This document shows, piece by piece, positions 8,390 to 17,232 of a stretch of DNA of 64,000 bases. The DNA comes from Duganella rivi (lineage in GTDB: Bacteria > Pseudomonadota > Gammaproteobacteria > Burkholderiales > Burkholderiaceae_D): contig NZ_WWCK01000005.1 of assembly GCF_009857435.1 (NCBI RefSeq), positions 558,001 through 622,000 of the forward strand, read 5' to 3'. Below the pieces are notes generated by a model. It worked only from the letters and a program-made list of their open reading frames with translations, searched no databases and was not told where the DNA came from. The position numbers were made by a program, and so were the translations under genes. Position 1 is the stretch's first letter; each line of letters starts with the position of its first letter.

Positions 8390-10636
8390 TTACAGCTTGC
8401 CGTTCAAGGTGATAAACACCTGGCGTGGCGCGCCGGTCAGCAGGGTCTGGGCGGTGCCGTTCGGATCGCTGGCCTGGAAGCCGTTGGTGCCGATCGAGCT
8501 GATGTACTGCTTGTCGAACAGGTTGGTGACGTTGACTTGCAGCGACAGGTCTTTCACGAAGCCCAGGTTTTTCATCTTGTAGCCAGCCGACAGGTTGGCC
8601 AGCCAGAACGATGGCACGCCGCCGTCATTCAGGTAGGTGTAGTAGCGCTTGCCGGTGTACTTGCCGCCGGCACGGGCGAACCACGCGCCTCCTTCATACG
8701 ACAGCTCGGTGTTGAACAGCTGGCGCGGTGCATCGACCACGGTCTTGCCGCTGACTGCCACCAGGGTGGTGCCGTCCATGTAGTTCGACTTGTACTTGGA
8801 ATCGTTGAAGGTCGCCGAGTTGAACCAGCTGATTTCGCGGTTGAACTTCCACACGGCGATGGCTTCCACGCCCTTGGTGTCGACCTTGCCGACGTTGACC
8901 AGGGTCGATGGGCAGCCCAGGATGCCGGCGCAGGTAGCCACGCTCAGTTGGCGGTCGTCGAAGCGCGCGTTATACACGGCCAGCGAGCCTTGCAGGTTTT
9001 CGCGCTTGAAGCGGTAGCCGAGGTCGACGTTGACCGAGGTTTCCGGCTTCAGGTTGGCCACGCCGGCGTTGTAGGCGGCTTGCGTCTGCGAGAACGGGCC
9101 GGTGACGCCTGGCTGGTGGGCACGCATGTTTTTCGAGGCCGAGCCGAACACTTCATCGTCGCTGGTGACGGCGTAATTAAAGCCGGCCTGCGGCAGGAAG
9201 TTCTTCTTGGCGGTCAGGCTGCCGGCGGCGCGGGTGCCGACCAGGTTGGTGGCCTTGATGTCCACTTCCAGCGCCTTGAAGCCGGCGTTCAGTTTCAGCT
9301 TGCCGTCCATCAGCGCCAGCGTGTCTTGCAGGTAGTACTGCGAGGTGGTGGTGATGAAGTTCTGCTTCCAGTCGGTGGCGAACGGCTTGGACAGGTAGTA
9401 CATGGTGTCGGCCGGGCCGGTCACGCCGTAGTAGTTGCGGCTGGCGGTGTGGTTGTTACGCTCGCCCCAGACACCGGCGTTGATGGTGTGGTCGCCCAGT
9501 TCCACCGTGACATCGCTGATGACGCCGTCGCGGCCGATGGTGTACTCGGTGGTGCGCAGCGAGATCGGGTTGCTGGCGTCGGTCTTCACGTACGGGGTGT
9601 ACCAGTGGCCCTGGCCCTCGTTGTCGTGGTGGTAGATGGTGGTTTTCAGGTCGACGTTGGAGGTCAAGTGCAGATCCAGCGTCAGGCCGCTGAGGGTGTC
9701 CTTGCGCAGGCCGCCGGCCGAGTAGTACGCATCGTCGAGGCTGTTGACGCCGCCGCTGAACACGCCCTTGGCGGCGTTCACTGCGCGGGCCCAGTCGGAC
9801 TCGTAGTTGTCCCAGTTGTAGCCAAGGCGCCTGACCATTTCCAGCGACATGTCCTGGTAGTCAACTTCCTTGCGGTCGGAGTAGTTGATGAAGCCGGTCA
9901 GGCTGTTGTCGCCGAAGTTGAACACGAAGCGCGAATTCAGCTGATCCTGGTCTTGCTTGCCTTCGCCCTTGGTCTTGTCGGTGCGCTGGCGGGTGCCGCT
10001 GATGTAGGCCTTGAAGACGCCGTTGATCAGGCCGGTGTCCACGCGGGCAAAGGTGCGCGAGGTGGAATCGCTGCCCAGCGTTTGCGCGAAGGTCAGGCCG
10101 CGCTCGTTGGTTGGCGCCAGGGTGAAGAATTGCACGGTGCCGCCGAGGTTGCTCGACGAGGCGGTGCCCAGCGAACCCGCGCCCTGCGAGACCGACACGC
10201 TGCCGATGTTTTCCGACGAGATCGCGCGGCTGATGTGCAGGCCGTTGTTGTTACCGTAGGTCATGTCGCCGAGCGGGATGCCGTCCAGCGTGAAGCCCAG
10301 CTGGTTCTGGTTGAAGCCGCGGATGCTGAAGCGGGTCGACCACTCATAGGCGCCGAACGGGTCGGCCGATTGGAAGTTCACGCCCGGCAGTTTTTCCAGC
10401 ACTTTCAATGGGCTGGTGCCTGGCAGCGCTTCGGCCAGGTCGGCCTTGTTGATGTTCTGTACTTGGCGCGACTGGCCGCGACCGGTGATTTCCACCGATT
10501 GCACCGGGCCGGCCATGGCGGCTGCGGTGGCGCTGTCATCGGCAGCGGCGTCGGCCGGCTCGGCGGCATAAGCGTGGCAGGCCAGTGCTTGCAGGACCAG
10601 CAGGCACAATGGTTTCAGGGGGAATCGCTGGGTCAT
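8390..10636 (-). CDS. TonB-dependent outer-membrane receptor
   Basis: A 748-residue gated outer-membrane transporter driven by TonB-ExbB-ExbD. It has a signal peptide (LCLLVLQALACHAYAAEP), a short acidic linker with a possible TonB box (VQSVEITG), a plug domain (about 60-180: LEKLPGVNFQSADPFG, RFSIRGFNQNQLGFTLDGIP, GSLGTASSSNLGG), and a long beta-barrel. The final strand ends RQVFITLNGKL, without the usual terminal aromatic residue. No siderophore or vitamin gene is adjacent, so the substrate is unknown. The barrel has plain iron-siderophore or oligosaccharide receptor features but nothing decisive. It may be read through into the chemoreceptor gene. Confidence 0.92.
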   Translation of the reverse strand: MTQRFPLKPLCLLVLQALACHAYAAEPADAAADDSATAAAMAGPVQSVEITGRGQSRQVQNINKADLAEALPGTSPLKVLEKLPGVNFQSADPFGAYEWSTRFSIRGFNQNQLGFTLDGIPLGDMTYGNNNGLHISRAISSENIGSVSVSQGAGSLGTASSSNLGGTVQFFTLAPTNERGLTFAQTLGSDSTSRTFARVDTGLINGVFKAYISGTRQRTDKTKGEGKQDQDQLNSRFVFNFGDNSLTGFINYSDRKEVDYQDMSLEMVRRLGYNWDNYESDWARAVNAAKGVFSGGVNSLDDAYYSAGGLRKDTLSGLTLDLHLTSNVDLKTTIYHHDNEGQGHWYTPYVKTDASNPISLRTTEYTIGRDGVISDVTVELGDHTINAGVWGERNNHTASRNYYGVTGPADTMYYLSKPFATDWKQNFITTTSQYYLQDTLALMDGKLKLNAGFKALEVDIKATNLVGTRAAGSLTAKKNFLPQAGFNYAVTSDDEVFGSASKNMRAHQPGVTGPFSQTQAAYNAGVANLKPETSVNVDLGYRFKRENLQGSLAVYNARFDDRQLSVATCAGILGCPSTLVNVGKVDTKGVEAIAVWKFNREISWFNSATFNDSKYKSNYMDGTTLVAVSGKTVVDAPRQLFNTELSYEGGAWFARAGGKYTGKRYYTYLNDGGVPSFWLANLSAGYKMKNLGFVKDLSLQVNVTNLFDKQYISSIGTNGFQASDPNGTAQTLLTGAPRQVFITLNGKL

Positions 10637-10755
10637 GGCTGTTGTTCTTTCTTGCTAGGTTGGTGGAAAATCAACTGGCAAGATTGTAGAAACAGCATGT
10701 GACGATGCGATGACGCGACGGTGACATCTTGATGACACTGAAGTAAGATGGCCGC

Positions 10756-11085
10756 ATGATGCGCCTAATTGGACTCTTCTTAGCAGCTATTCTGGCCCTG
10801 CCCGCGCAGGCCATCGAGCGCCCGTTCCCGGCCAATATCTTGCGCGGCAAGTTCACGCCGGGCTATTTCCCCGATATCACGCTGGACGGCAAAGCGCGCA
10901 AGTTGTCGCCCGCTGCGCGCATTTTCAACGAAGATAACCGCATCGAGCTGCCGGCTGCCGTGCGCGGCAAGGACATCGTGGTCAATTACACGGTAGATGC
11001 CATGGGCTATATCGACCGCATCTGGATCCTCACCGCCGACGAGGCGGCGCAGAAAGTGCCCACCGCCGCCGACCTCGCTAAATAG
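10756..11085 (+). CDS. Small exported protein of unknown function
   Basis: A 109-residue protein with a clear signal peptide (MMRLIGLFLAAILALPAQA, cleavage before IERPFP). The mature domain of about 90 residues contains LRGKFTPGYFPDITLDGKARKL and DAMGYIDRIWILT and has no Cys. No known domain is recognised. The plain ATG start at 10756 is followed directly by a second ATG at 10759. It is divergent from the TonB receptor, so the 119-bp gap holds both promoters. The 3' end overlaps the convergent GGDEF-EAL gene by 8 nt. Likely periplasmic. Confidence 0.7.
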   Translation: MMRLIGLFLAAILALPAQAIERPFPANILRGKFTPGYFPDITLDGKARKLSPAARIFNEDNRIELPAAVRGKDIVVNYTVDAMGYIDRIWILTADEAAQKVPTAADLAK

Positions 11086-13390
11086 CGAAATCGCCGTGCG
11101 GCGCCGGCGCCATGCTGATGCGCTGGTCAGCAAAGCGCAACAGTTCGGCCGGCGGGATCGGCCGCGAGATGTGGTAGCCCTGCAAGTAGTGGCAGCCCAT
11201 CTTTTCCAGGATGGCCGCCTGCCCGGCCGTCTCCACGCCCTCCGCCACCAGTTGCAGCCCGAGGCTGTGGCCCATGGCAATGATGGCGTGCACTAGATTG
11301 TTGCTGCGCTCGCTGTGCTCGATGTCCATCACGAAGGCGCGGTCGATTTTCAGGGTGTTGAGGTGGAACTGGGTCAGGTAGCTGAGCGAGGAATAGCCGG
11401 TGCCGAAGTCATCCAGCGAAATGCCCACGCCCAGCGCCCTCAACTGCCCCAGCACGGCTTGGACGTTGGCGGCGTCCTCGATCAGCACGCGCTCGGTCAG
11501 CTCCAGTTCCAGCTGATGCGGCGCCAGGTCGTTGCGGATCAGCGCCTGCGACACCAGCTTGACGAAGCCGGGATCGGCCAGCTGCCACGCGGAGACGTTG
11601 ATGCTGATGGTAACGTCGTCCAGCGTGCCCTGCTTCCACGCGCCCATTTGCCGGCAAGCCTGTTCCAACACCCAAGTGCCAAGCTCGATAATCATGCCGC
11701 TGTCTTCCGCCACCGGGATGAAGCGGTCGGGCGGCACCGGGCCCAGCAGGGAACTATGCCAGCGCAGCAGCGCTTCCACCTTGGTCAGCTTGCCGGTGTG
11801 GGCGTTGGTGATGGCCTGGTAGACCAGGTGGAACTCGTTGGCCTCGATGGCACCGCGCAGTGCGCCGTCGATCACCAGGCCGTCCTTGGCGGCGGCGTTC
11901 ATGGCGTCGTAGAACACGCGCTGCTCGGCGCGGCCGGCTTTCTTGGCCTCGTACATGGCGATGTCGGCGTTGCGGATCAGGGTTTCGCTATCGCTGCCGT
12001 GATTCGGATAGCAGGCGATGCCAACGCTGGCCGAGGCGCTGATGGTGTGGTAGGACAACTCGAAGCCCTTGCGCATGGCATTGATGATGGCAACCGCGCA
12101 ATCCACGCCCATCTGCGCGGCGCTGCCCGGCGGCAAGTCGGGAATGACGACGATGAATTCGTCGCCGCCGAAGCGGGCCAGCACGTCCTGCGGCCGCAAC
12201 AGGCCGTGCAGGCGGTTGGCGGCGGTGCGCAGCAACTCGTCGCCGGCGGCATGGCCGAAGGAATCGTTGACCCGCTTGAATTTGTCGAGGTCGATGAACA
12301 GCACGGCGCATTCGCGGCCGTCGGCGGCGGCTTGTTCCAGCGCCTGCGTCAGCCGGGCCGTCAGCGCGTAGCGGTTGAAGAAGCCGGTGATGGAATCGAT
12401 GCGGGCGGCCTGGTACAGCAAGTCATCCTTCTTTTTGCGCTCGCTGATGTCCAGCAGCTGGACCAGGCAGTACAAGCGGCCACGCTCGATGTACGGCGAG
12501 CCGAGCAGCTCGACCGGCAGACTGTTGCCGTTCCGCAATCGCATGACGGCGGTATCGGCGATCGGATATTGCACGCCCTCGGCCTCAAAACGGCGGAAAT
12601 ATTGGTCGGCCATGTCGCGCGTGAGGTGGGGCAGCAAGTCGCAGACATGGAGGCCGATCAGCTCTTGCGCGGTGTTAAAACCGAGCAATCTTGCACAGCG
12701 TTCATTGGCGACGTGGACGTAGCCGCGCCGGTCGCGGATCAGGAAACCATGGCTGAGGCTGTCGATGGTGCGGGCGTAACGTTGCTGGATTTCATCTTGC
12801 ACCGCATACACCAGTCCCAGCATCGACAGTACTTTTAGACAACCGCTGCCGATGAACCACGCGACGTAGACCTCGGTTTGGAAGGTGGCCGCGATAATCA
12901 AATTAAAACCGCCACGCAGCATTAAAGTCAGGCCCAGTATCCGATAACGATGCTCCACGGCGAATAATCGCAAACCGGCCCAAAACATCATCAGCCCTAT
13001 TCCCAAGGCGCTGCCGGGAACCAGCCAGCTGCCATTGGTATTCCATAGCAAGGAGAATATCAGGCCGCCGGATATAATCCCTGGAATCAACAATCGCATA
13101 TGCATAGAACGCAATTTCCCGATAAAGAATTGCGTGCCGGCCCAATAACCGGCCATGCCTATCGCCAAGGAAAATCCGCAGAAATAAAAGCGCCATGGAA
13201 TCGGTAATAAAAAATCCCCCAGCAGCCAAACCGCGCTGCCGCTCATTACCGCCAATTGACCTATACCCCAGAATAGCGCATGCTTTTCTTTGCGCTGCAT
13301 AAGCCAAAGAAAAATCAATATGGCGCTCAATATGGCATCGGCGGAAAACTCTACCGCCATCGCGGTGAGATAGCTCTGGTCTGCGCTCAT
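11078..13390 (-). CDS. Membrane PAS-GGDEF-EAL c-di-GMP signalling protein
   Basis: A 770-residue protein. The N-terminal 200 residues hold about seven transmembrane segments (MASE-like), then a PAS domain (HGFLIRDRRGYVHVANERC, with WSLVQLLDIS-type end), a GGDEF domain with intact FGGDEF and I-site RPQD, and an EAL domain with KVEALLRW and DDFGTGYSSLSYL. Both catalytic motifs look intact, so it may be bifunctional, with the balance set by the sensor part. The ATG at 13390 is chosen because GGAG lies 6 nt upstream; an in-frame start at 13435 lacks a site. The membrane-coding part is less GC-rich than the catalytic part. Confidence 0.9.
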   Translation of the reverse strand: MSADQSYLTAMAVEFSADAILSAILIFLWLMQRKEKHALFWGIGQLAVMSGSAVWLLGDFLLPIPWRFYFCGFSLAIGMAGYWAGTQFFIGKLRSMHMRLLIPGIISGGLIFSLLWNTNGSWLVPGSALGIGLMMFWAGLRLFAVEHRYRILGLTLMLRGGFNLIIAATFQTEVYVAWFIGSGCLKVLSMLGLVYAVQDEIQQRYARTIDSLSHGFLIRDRRGYVHVANERCARLLGFNTAQELIGLHVCDLLPHLTRDMADQYFRRFEAEGVQYPIADTAVMRLRNGNSLPVELLGSPYIERGRLYCLVQLLDISERKKKDDLLYQAARIDSITGFFNRYALTARLTQALEQAAADGRECAVLFIDLDKFKRVNDSFGHAAGDELLRTAANRLHGLLRPQDVLARFGGDEFIVVIPDLPPGSAAQMGVDCAVAIINAMRKGFELSYHTISASASVGIACYPNHGSDSETLIRNADIAMYEAKKAGRAEQRVFYDAMNAAAKDGLVIDGALRGAIEANEFHLVYQAITNAHTGKLTKVEALLRWHSSLLGPVPPDRFIPVAEDSGMIIELGTWVLEQACRQMGAWKQGTLDDVTISINVSAWQLADPGFVKLVSQALIRNDLAPHQLELELTERVLIEDAANVQAVLGQLRALGVGISLDDFGTGYSSLSYLTQFHLNTLKIDRAFVMDIEHSERSNNLVHAIIAMGHSLGLQLVAEGVETAGQAAILEKMGCHYLQGYHISRPIPPAELLRFADQRISMAPAPHGDFAI

Positions 13391-13460
13391 CGATCTCCGG
13401 CGCCAGGGGGCGCTGTTCAAGGTGACTAGCACCATTGTACGGCGATCCCGGCCTTTTCAT

Positions 13461-13494
13461 GCTAAAAATTGGCACGTACCTACCAGTTTTTAGC
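13461..13494. terminator. Inverted repeat after argO
   Basis: GCTAAAAATTGG and CCAGTTTTTAGC pair over 12 positions (one G-U), 7 nt beyond the argO stop codon and upstream of the GGDEF-EAL gene. Placement fits a terminator of argO, although no long T-run follows. Confidence 0.4.
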
Positions 13495-13501
13495 TTGTGT
13501 G

Positions 13502-14107
13502 CTACAGAAACAGGGAGATTGCCAAGGTCCACATGACGACCGCGATAATCGCATCCAAAATCCGCCATGCCGCCGGCTTGGAAAATACCGGCGTCAAATA
13601 GCGCGCTCCCAGGCCTAAACTGCTAAACCATATGACGGACGCCAACATTGCGCCCAAGGCAAAATACAACCGTCCATTTCCCGCTTGCTGGCCGCCGATC
13701 GAACCTAATAACACCACGGTATCCAGATAAACATGGGGATTTAACAGGCTGAATGCCAGCATGGCAGCAATTACCGCGCGCCGATCCGGCGCAGCATTAT
13801 TTTGATCCGTAATCAGGGCCGAAGGATTTAATGCCGAACGCGCGGCGCGCAAGCCGTACCAGAATAAAAAACCGGCGCCGGCAATTTTTATCCAGAATAA
13901 CAAGGACGGCGCACCGGTAATTAATTGGCCCATACCGGCTACGCCGGCGGCAATGAGCACGACGTCGCAGATAATGCAGATCGCAATGCAGGTGATAACA
14001 AACTCGCGTTTTAAAGCCTGCCTAAGCAAATAAGCATTTTGTGAACCAATAGCAACTATCAAGCTGCCGCCCAAGCCAATGCCTTTCAAAAAAGCGGTGA
14101 CTTCCAT
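13502..14107 (-). CDS. argO: LysE/ArgO-family basic amino acid exporter
   Basis: A 201-residue inner-membrane exporter for arginine and/or lysine analogues, with six hydrophobic segments. Family motifs are present: GIGLGGSLIVAIGSQNAYLLRQ near the N-terminus (glycine-rich first helix and QNA) and LLNPHVYLDTVVLLGS in helix four. The start is set at the ATG at 14107, where GGAGAAGGTC stands directly before it; the longer reading to 14179 has no support. It is divergent from an argP-like regulator with 87 bp between, the classic argO-argP arrangement. Base composition is more AT-rich than most neighbours. Confidence 0.85.
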   Translation of the reverse strand: MEVTAFLKGIGLGGSLIVAIGSQNAYLLRQALKREFVITCIAICIICDVVLIAAGVAGMGQLITGAPSLLFWIKIAGAGFLFWYGLRAARSALNPSALITDQNNAAPDRRAVIAAMLAFSLLNPHVYLDTVVLLGSIGGQQAGNGRLYFALGAMLASVIWFSSLGLGARYLTPVFSKPAAWRILDAIIAVVMWTLAISLFL

Positions 14108-14152
14108 GACCTTCTCCGTGCAAAAAAACGCCAGATTACGGCCCGCACGGAG

Positions 14153-14172
14153 ATAAGTATAATTAATCTTAT
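14153..14172. promoter_or_regulatory. Probable ArgP (LysR-type) operator in the argO-argP gap
   Basis: An interrupted dyad, ATAAG-N10-CTTAT, with the T-N11-A pattern used by LysR-type regulators, lies in the 87-bp divergent promoter region. Assignment to ArgP rests on position only. Confidence 0.4.
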
Positions 14173-14194
14173 TTGCCAAATATTAGGTACGCTA

Positions 14195-15085
14195 ATGAGC
14201 CGCGTAGACTACCGTGGACTGGCGGCGCTGGACGCCGTGATTGATTATGGCAGTTTTGATAAGGCTGCCGCCGCGCTGGCGATCACCCAATCGGCAGTGT
14301 CGCAGCGCATCCGCATGCTGGAAAACAGCGCCGGCGAGCTGCTGATCGTGCGCAGCCAGCCGCCCTCCCCGACCGAAGCGGGCCAGCGCCTGATCGCCCA
14401 TTACCGCCAAGTTCGGCTGCTGGAATTGGCGCTGGACAAGCGTCCCGGCGATGCCGACGCGCGGCCGGAAATTGCCATCGCCATCAACGCCGACAGTGCC
14501 GCCACTTGGTTGCAGGAAGCACTCACCCCGCTGATGAGCAGCGGCGATTGCATGCTGCAAATCCGCCTGGACGACCAAGACCACACGTTAAGCATGCTGC
14601 GCGAAGGCCGGGTGTTCGGCTGCGTGACCAGCGAAACCGCCCAAGTAGCGGGCACCACCGTCACGCCGCTGGGCGTAATGCGCTATTTTTGCGTCGCCAG
14701 CCCGGCGTTTGCAGCCCGCTGGTTTCCGGATGGCATGACGGCGCAGGCAGTCCAGCAAGCGCCGGTGATGAATTTCGATCGCAAGGACATGCTGCAAACC
14801 CGTTTTATCGCCCAGCACACCGGCTACAGCGGGCGCTATCCGCATCACACCCTGTCCAGTTCGGACGGTTTCGTGCGCTTTGTCGAGGCCGGATTTGGCT
14901 ACGGCATGCTGCCGATCCAGCAATGCGGACGGCAATTGGAGGAAGGCAAGCTCATCGACCTCGCGCCCGGCCAGTGGCTGGATATACCCCTGATGTGGCA
15001 TATGTGGGACATCCAAACCCCGTTTACGCGTGCTTTGTCTGACAACTTGATCGCTACTGCGCGTAAGTGGCTGATTCAAACTTAA
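14195..15085 (+). CDS. argP: LysR-family regulator ArgP
   Basis: A 296-residue LysR-type activator. The winged HTH is at the N-terminus (FDKAAAALAITQSAVSQRIRML) and an effector-binding domain of two lobes follows (from about 90). In the ArgP/LysG group the co-effectors are arginine or lysine and the main target is the divergent exporter gene, which fits here. The ATG at 14195 has AGG 8 nt upstream. The gene ends inside the convergent YhhN gene (32-nt overlap). Confidence 0.85.
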   Translation: MSRVDYRGLAALDAVIDYGSFDKAAAALAITQSAVSQRIRMLENSAGELLIVRSQPPSPTEAGQRLIAHYRQVRLLELALDKRPGDADARPEIAIAINADSAATWLQEALTPLMSSGDCMLQIRLDDQDHTLSMLREGRVFGCVTSETAQVAGTTVTPLGVMRYFCVASPAFAARWFPDGMTAQAVQQAPVMNFDRKDMLQTRFIAQHTGYSGRYPHHTLSSSDGFVRFVEAGFGYGMLPIQQCGRQLEEGKLIDLAPGQWLDIPLMWHMWDIQTPFTRALSDNLIATARKWLIQT

Positions 15086-15707
15086 CCGACAGCGCGATCA
15101 AATACAGCGCCGCGTAGTAGCTGCCCAGTACCAGCAGCGTCGAAGCGGGCACCGGTGCGTGGAATTTGTTGTAGGCCAAGGTGGTGTCGGAAATCAGGAA
15201 GGCAATGCCGCCGCAAGCCGCCAGCCGACCATCCACCGTGCCGAGGCTGAGCGCGCGCGACACCGCCTGCGCCGTCATCGCCACCAGGCACAGCATGTAG
15301 GCCAGCACCGGCAATTGCAGACCCGGCCCCACGCCCGGCCACAGCACCAGCAGATTGGCGACGCTCAGCGCCAGCAGCAGGATCAGCGGTAAACGCTTGC
15401 CGAACAGGGGCGCATCTCGCGTGAACGCCCGCAAAAAGAACAAATGCGCGATCAGGAAACTTGCCAGCCCCAACTCGAAACCGAAGCGCATCGGCAGCAT
15501 CAGGAATACATCGCCGCACAGCGACAGCAGCAGCGCCGCCAAGATGGCCTTGCGGTACAGCGGCTGTACGGTGGTGACGCGCCACACCATGGCCCACACC
15601 AGGATCGTGGTCAGCGGCTTGAAAATGTAGTGCAGCCAGATGGCGTCGCCGCCCAGCGTGGAGCCCAGAATTGCCAGCAAGGCCGACGCCAAAATTGCCA
15701 AACTCAT
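15054..15707 (-). CDS. YhhN (TMEM86/lysoplasmalogenase-like) membrane protein
   Basis: A 217-residue integral-membrane protein with about eight hydrophobic segments, of the YhhN family, some members of which hydrolyse the vinyl-ether bond of lysoplasmalogen. It contains FKPLTTILVWAMVWR, LLSLCGDVFLML and GGIAFLISDTTLAYNKF; the conserved Asp residues (GDVFL, SDTTLA) are the likely catalytic ones. The ATG at 15707 has GGAGGAAGTGC before it. It overlaps the upstream methyltransferase gene by 4 nt (ATGA), so the two are translationally coupled. The substrate in this organism is unknown. Confidence 0.85.
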   Translation of the reverse strand: MSLAILASALLAILGSTLGGDAIWLHYIFKPLTTILVWAMVWRVTTVQPLYRKAILAALLLSLCGDVFLMLPMRFGFELGLASFLIAHLFFLRAFTRDAPLFGKRLPLILLLALSVANLLVLWPGVGPGLQLPVLAYMLCLVAMTAQAVSRALSLGTVDGRLAACGGIAFLISDTTLAYNKFHAPVPASTLLVLGSYYAALYLIALSVKFESATYAQ

Positions 15708-16798
15708 GCACTTCCTCCAGTCATGGCATGCAAATCCGCGCGGGCGCGGGCTTCCCACGCGTCAGCATCGGGCTGATGCAGGTAGCGCGCTTCCGACGCC
15801 GGCTGCGCCATCTGCGGGCCGATACGCTGGTAAATCATCACACTGGTCCACGACAAGGTGCCCGGCGCATGCGATTGCAGCAGCCGGAACGCCGGATGCT
15901 TGATCGGATAGGTGGTGGTGCTGACCAGCGCGCCTTCCGGCAACTCGCGCGCCAGCTTGTCGCTGATGGCGTCCATCAGCGGGCCGAAGCAGGTGCTGTA
16001 CAGGAACACGAGGCCGGCGCCACGCACGTCGACCTTGAACATATCGTTTTCAAGGAACAGGATGCGCGAGCCCAAGTCCAGCAGGTGGCGGCCATTGGCC
16101 ATCACGCCGGACGGCAGTTGCAGCGGGGTTTCCAAGGTCAGCGGCTCGGGCAAGGCTTCCAACCCTTGCCGCGCCAAGGTCAGCAGGCGCACCAGCCGCT
16201 CCTGCGCCAAGCGGTGGCGGTAGTTGAGCAACTCCACGCCGATACAGCGGGTGAACGGCAGCGTCAGCGCAGCAGTCATCACCACTTTGCCGAGACCACT
16301 GCCGAGATCCACCATCACGCCGCCCGGCGGCAGGAAAGGCTTGATGGCGTCGAAGTAGTTTTCCAGCTCAAAACGCTGCATTTCGCCGTAGATCAGGCCG
16401 CCTTCCTGGATCAGCCAATCGCGCACTTCAGCGTCGCTAATCTCTTCCAGCTGGCGGAAACCGGGCAGCGGCGCCAGCTTGGGAAGCATGCCCATCGGCA
16501 TGATACTGGCTGGCAGCGTGCCGATCATCACGCTAAGGTGCGGGCGCAGGCGTTCCAGCAAGTAATCGTGGCGCGCCGGTTTTTCCAAGCAGGCACGCAG
16601 CGCGAAGCCGATTTCCAGGAATGGCAGGAAGGGAGAATCCGGCGTCAACTCCAGCGTCGGGCGGGCGTGGGCCTCGCCGCCCTGCACGCTTTGGAACAGC
16701 GCTTCGAAAATATCGGCGGGCTGCCGGACGCGCTGCACCGGAACGGTGGGGCGATTCTCGGTGCGGAAAGTGGCGGCTTGCAGGGTCGTGCTATCCAT
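15704..16798 (-). CDS. SAM-dependent methyltransferase, DOT1-like
   Basis: A 364-residue class I methyltransferase. The first 130 residues are an uncharacterised helical region. The Rossmann core follows with motif I VMVDLGSGLGKVVMTAA near residue 165, an acidic end of strand 2 in CIGVELLNYRHRLAQERL, and LVFLYSTCFGPLMDAISDKL. The preceding YGEMQRFELENYF and the DLGSGxGxxVM pattern recall the DOT1 histone-methyltransferase fold, known to have bacterial relatives of unknown substrate. It is translationally coupled to the YhhN gene. A protein substrate is plausible but not shown. Confidence 0.75.
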   Translation of the reverse strand: MDSTTLQAATFRTENRPTVPVQRVRQPADIFEALFQSVQGGEAHARPTLELTPDSPFLPFLEIGFALRACLEKPARHDYLLERLRPHLSVMIGTLPASIMPMGMLPKLAPLPGFRQLEEISDAEVRDWLIQEGGLIYGEMQRFELENYFDAIKPFLPPGGVMVDLGSGLGKVVMTAALTLPFTRCIGVELLNYRHRLAQERLVRLLTLARQGLEALPEPLTLETPLQLPSGVMANGRHLLDLGSRILFLENDMFKVDVRGAGLVFLYSTCFGPLMDAISDKLARELPEGALVSTTTYPIKHPAFRLLQSHAPGTLSWTSVMIYQRIGPQMAQPASEARYLHQPDADAWEARARADLHAMTGGSA

Positions 16799-16818
16799 TG
16801 CACGAGGATAATAGAAGC

Positions 16819-17184
16819 CTATGCTGGCCGCAATGGCTTTAGCATTTTTGCAACATCATCGTAGTGGCCCTGCCAGCCGGAGCTGGCCAGCTTGGGCGCG
16901 CACTCGGGGCACACCTCGAACGGATCGCAGTTATGCGGCAACTCCAGGTAATAGCGGCCGATCACCGGCTTGCCGGCGTAGGAATCGGTCATTACCGGGC
17001 GCGACTTGAGCGAAGGCTTGGCCACGGCCGGCACGAAGTCGGCGCCGCCCGGCGGCAGCCAGCGTTCGAAGGCTTCGACCGGCTTGCCATCCGGCACGTA
17101 CCATGACTTGCGCTCGTTATTCCAGCGTGCGCCCAGCGCCTTGGCTTCTTCTTTTTCCGCGAACGGCACCTTTAAAAACATCAT
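16819..17184 (-). CDS. DUF5710-domain protein
   Basis: A 121-residue protein. The N-terminus is a DUF5710 module (FLKVPFAEKEEAKALGARWNNERKSWYVP), a short domain often attached to plasmid primases and also found alone. The C-terminal half has KPVIGRYYLELPHNCDPFEVCPECAPKL, with CxxC-type cysteines that could bind a metal. Role unknown. Located directly upstream of, and in the same direction as, the methyltransferase gene (20 nt between), so possibly cotranscribed with it. Confidence 0.7.
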   Translation of the reverse strand: MMFLKVPFAEKEEAKALGARWNNERKSWYVPDGKPVEAFERWLPPGGADFVPAVAKPSLKSRPVMTDSYAGKPVIGRYYLELPHNCDPFEVCPECAPKLASSGWQGHYDDVAKMLKPLRPA

Positions 17185-17232
17185 CTTGTATCACTCCTTG
17201 CTGCGAGAGTGCCATTATCGGACAATATCGCC

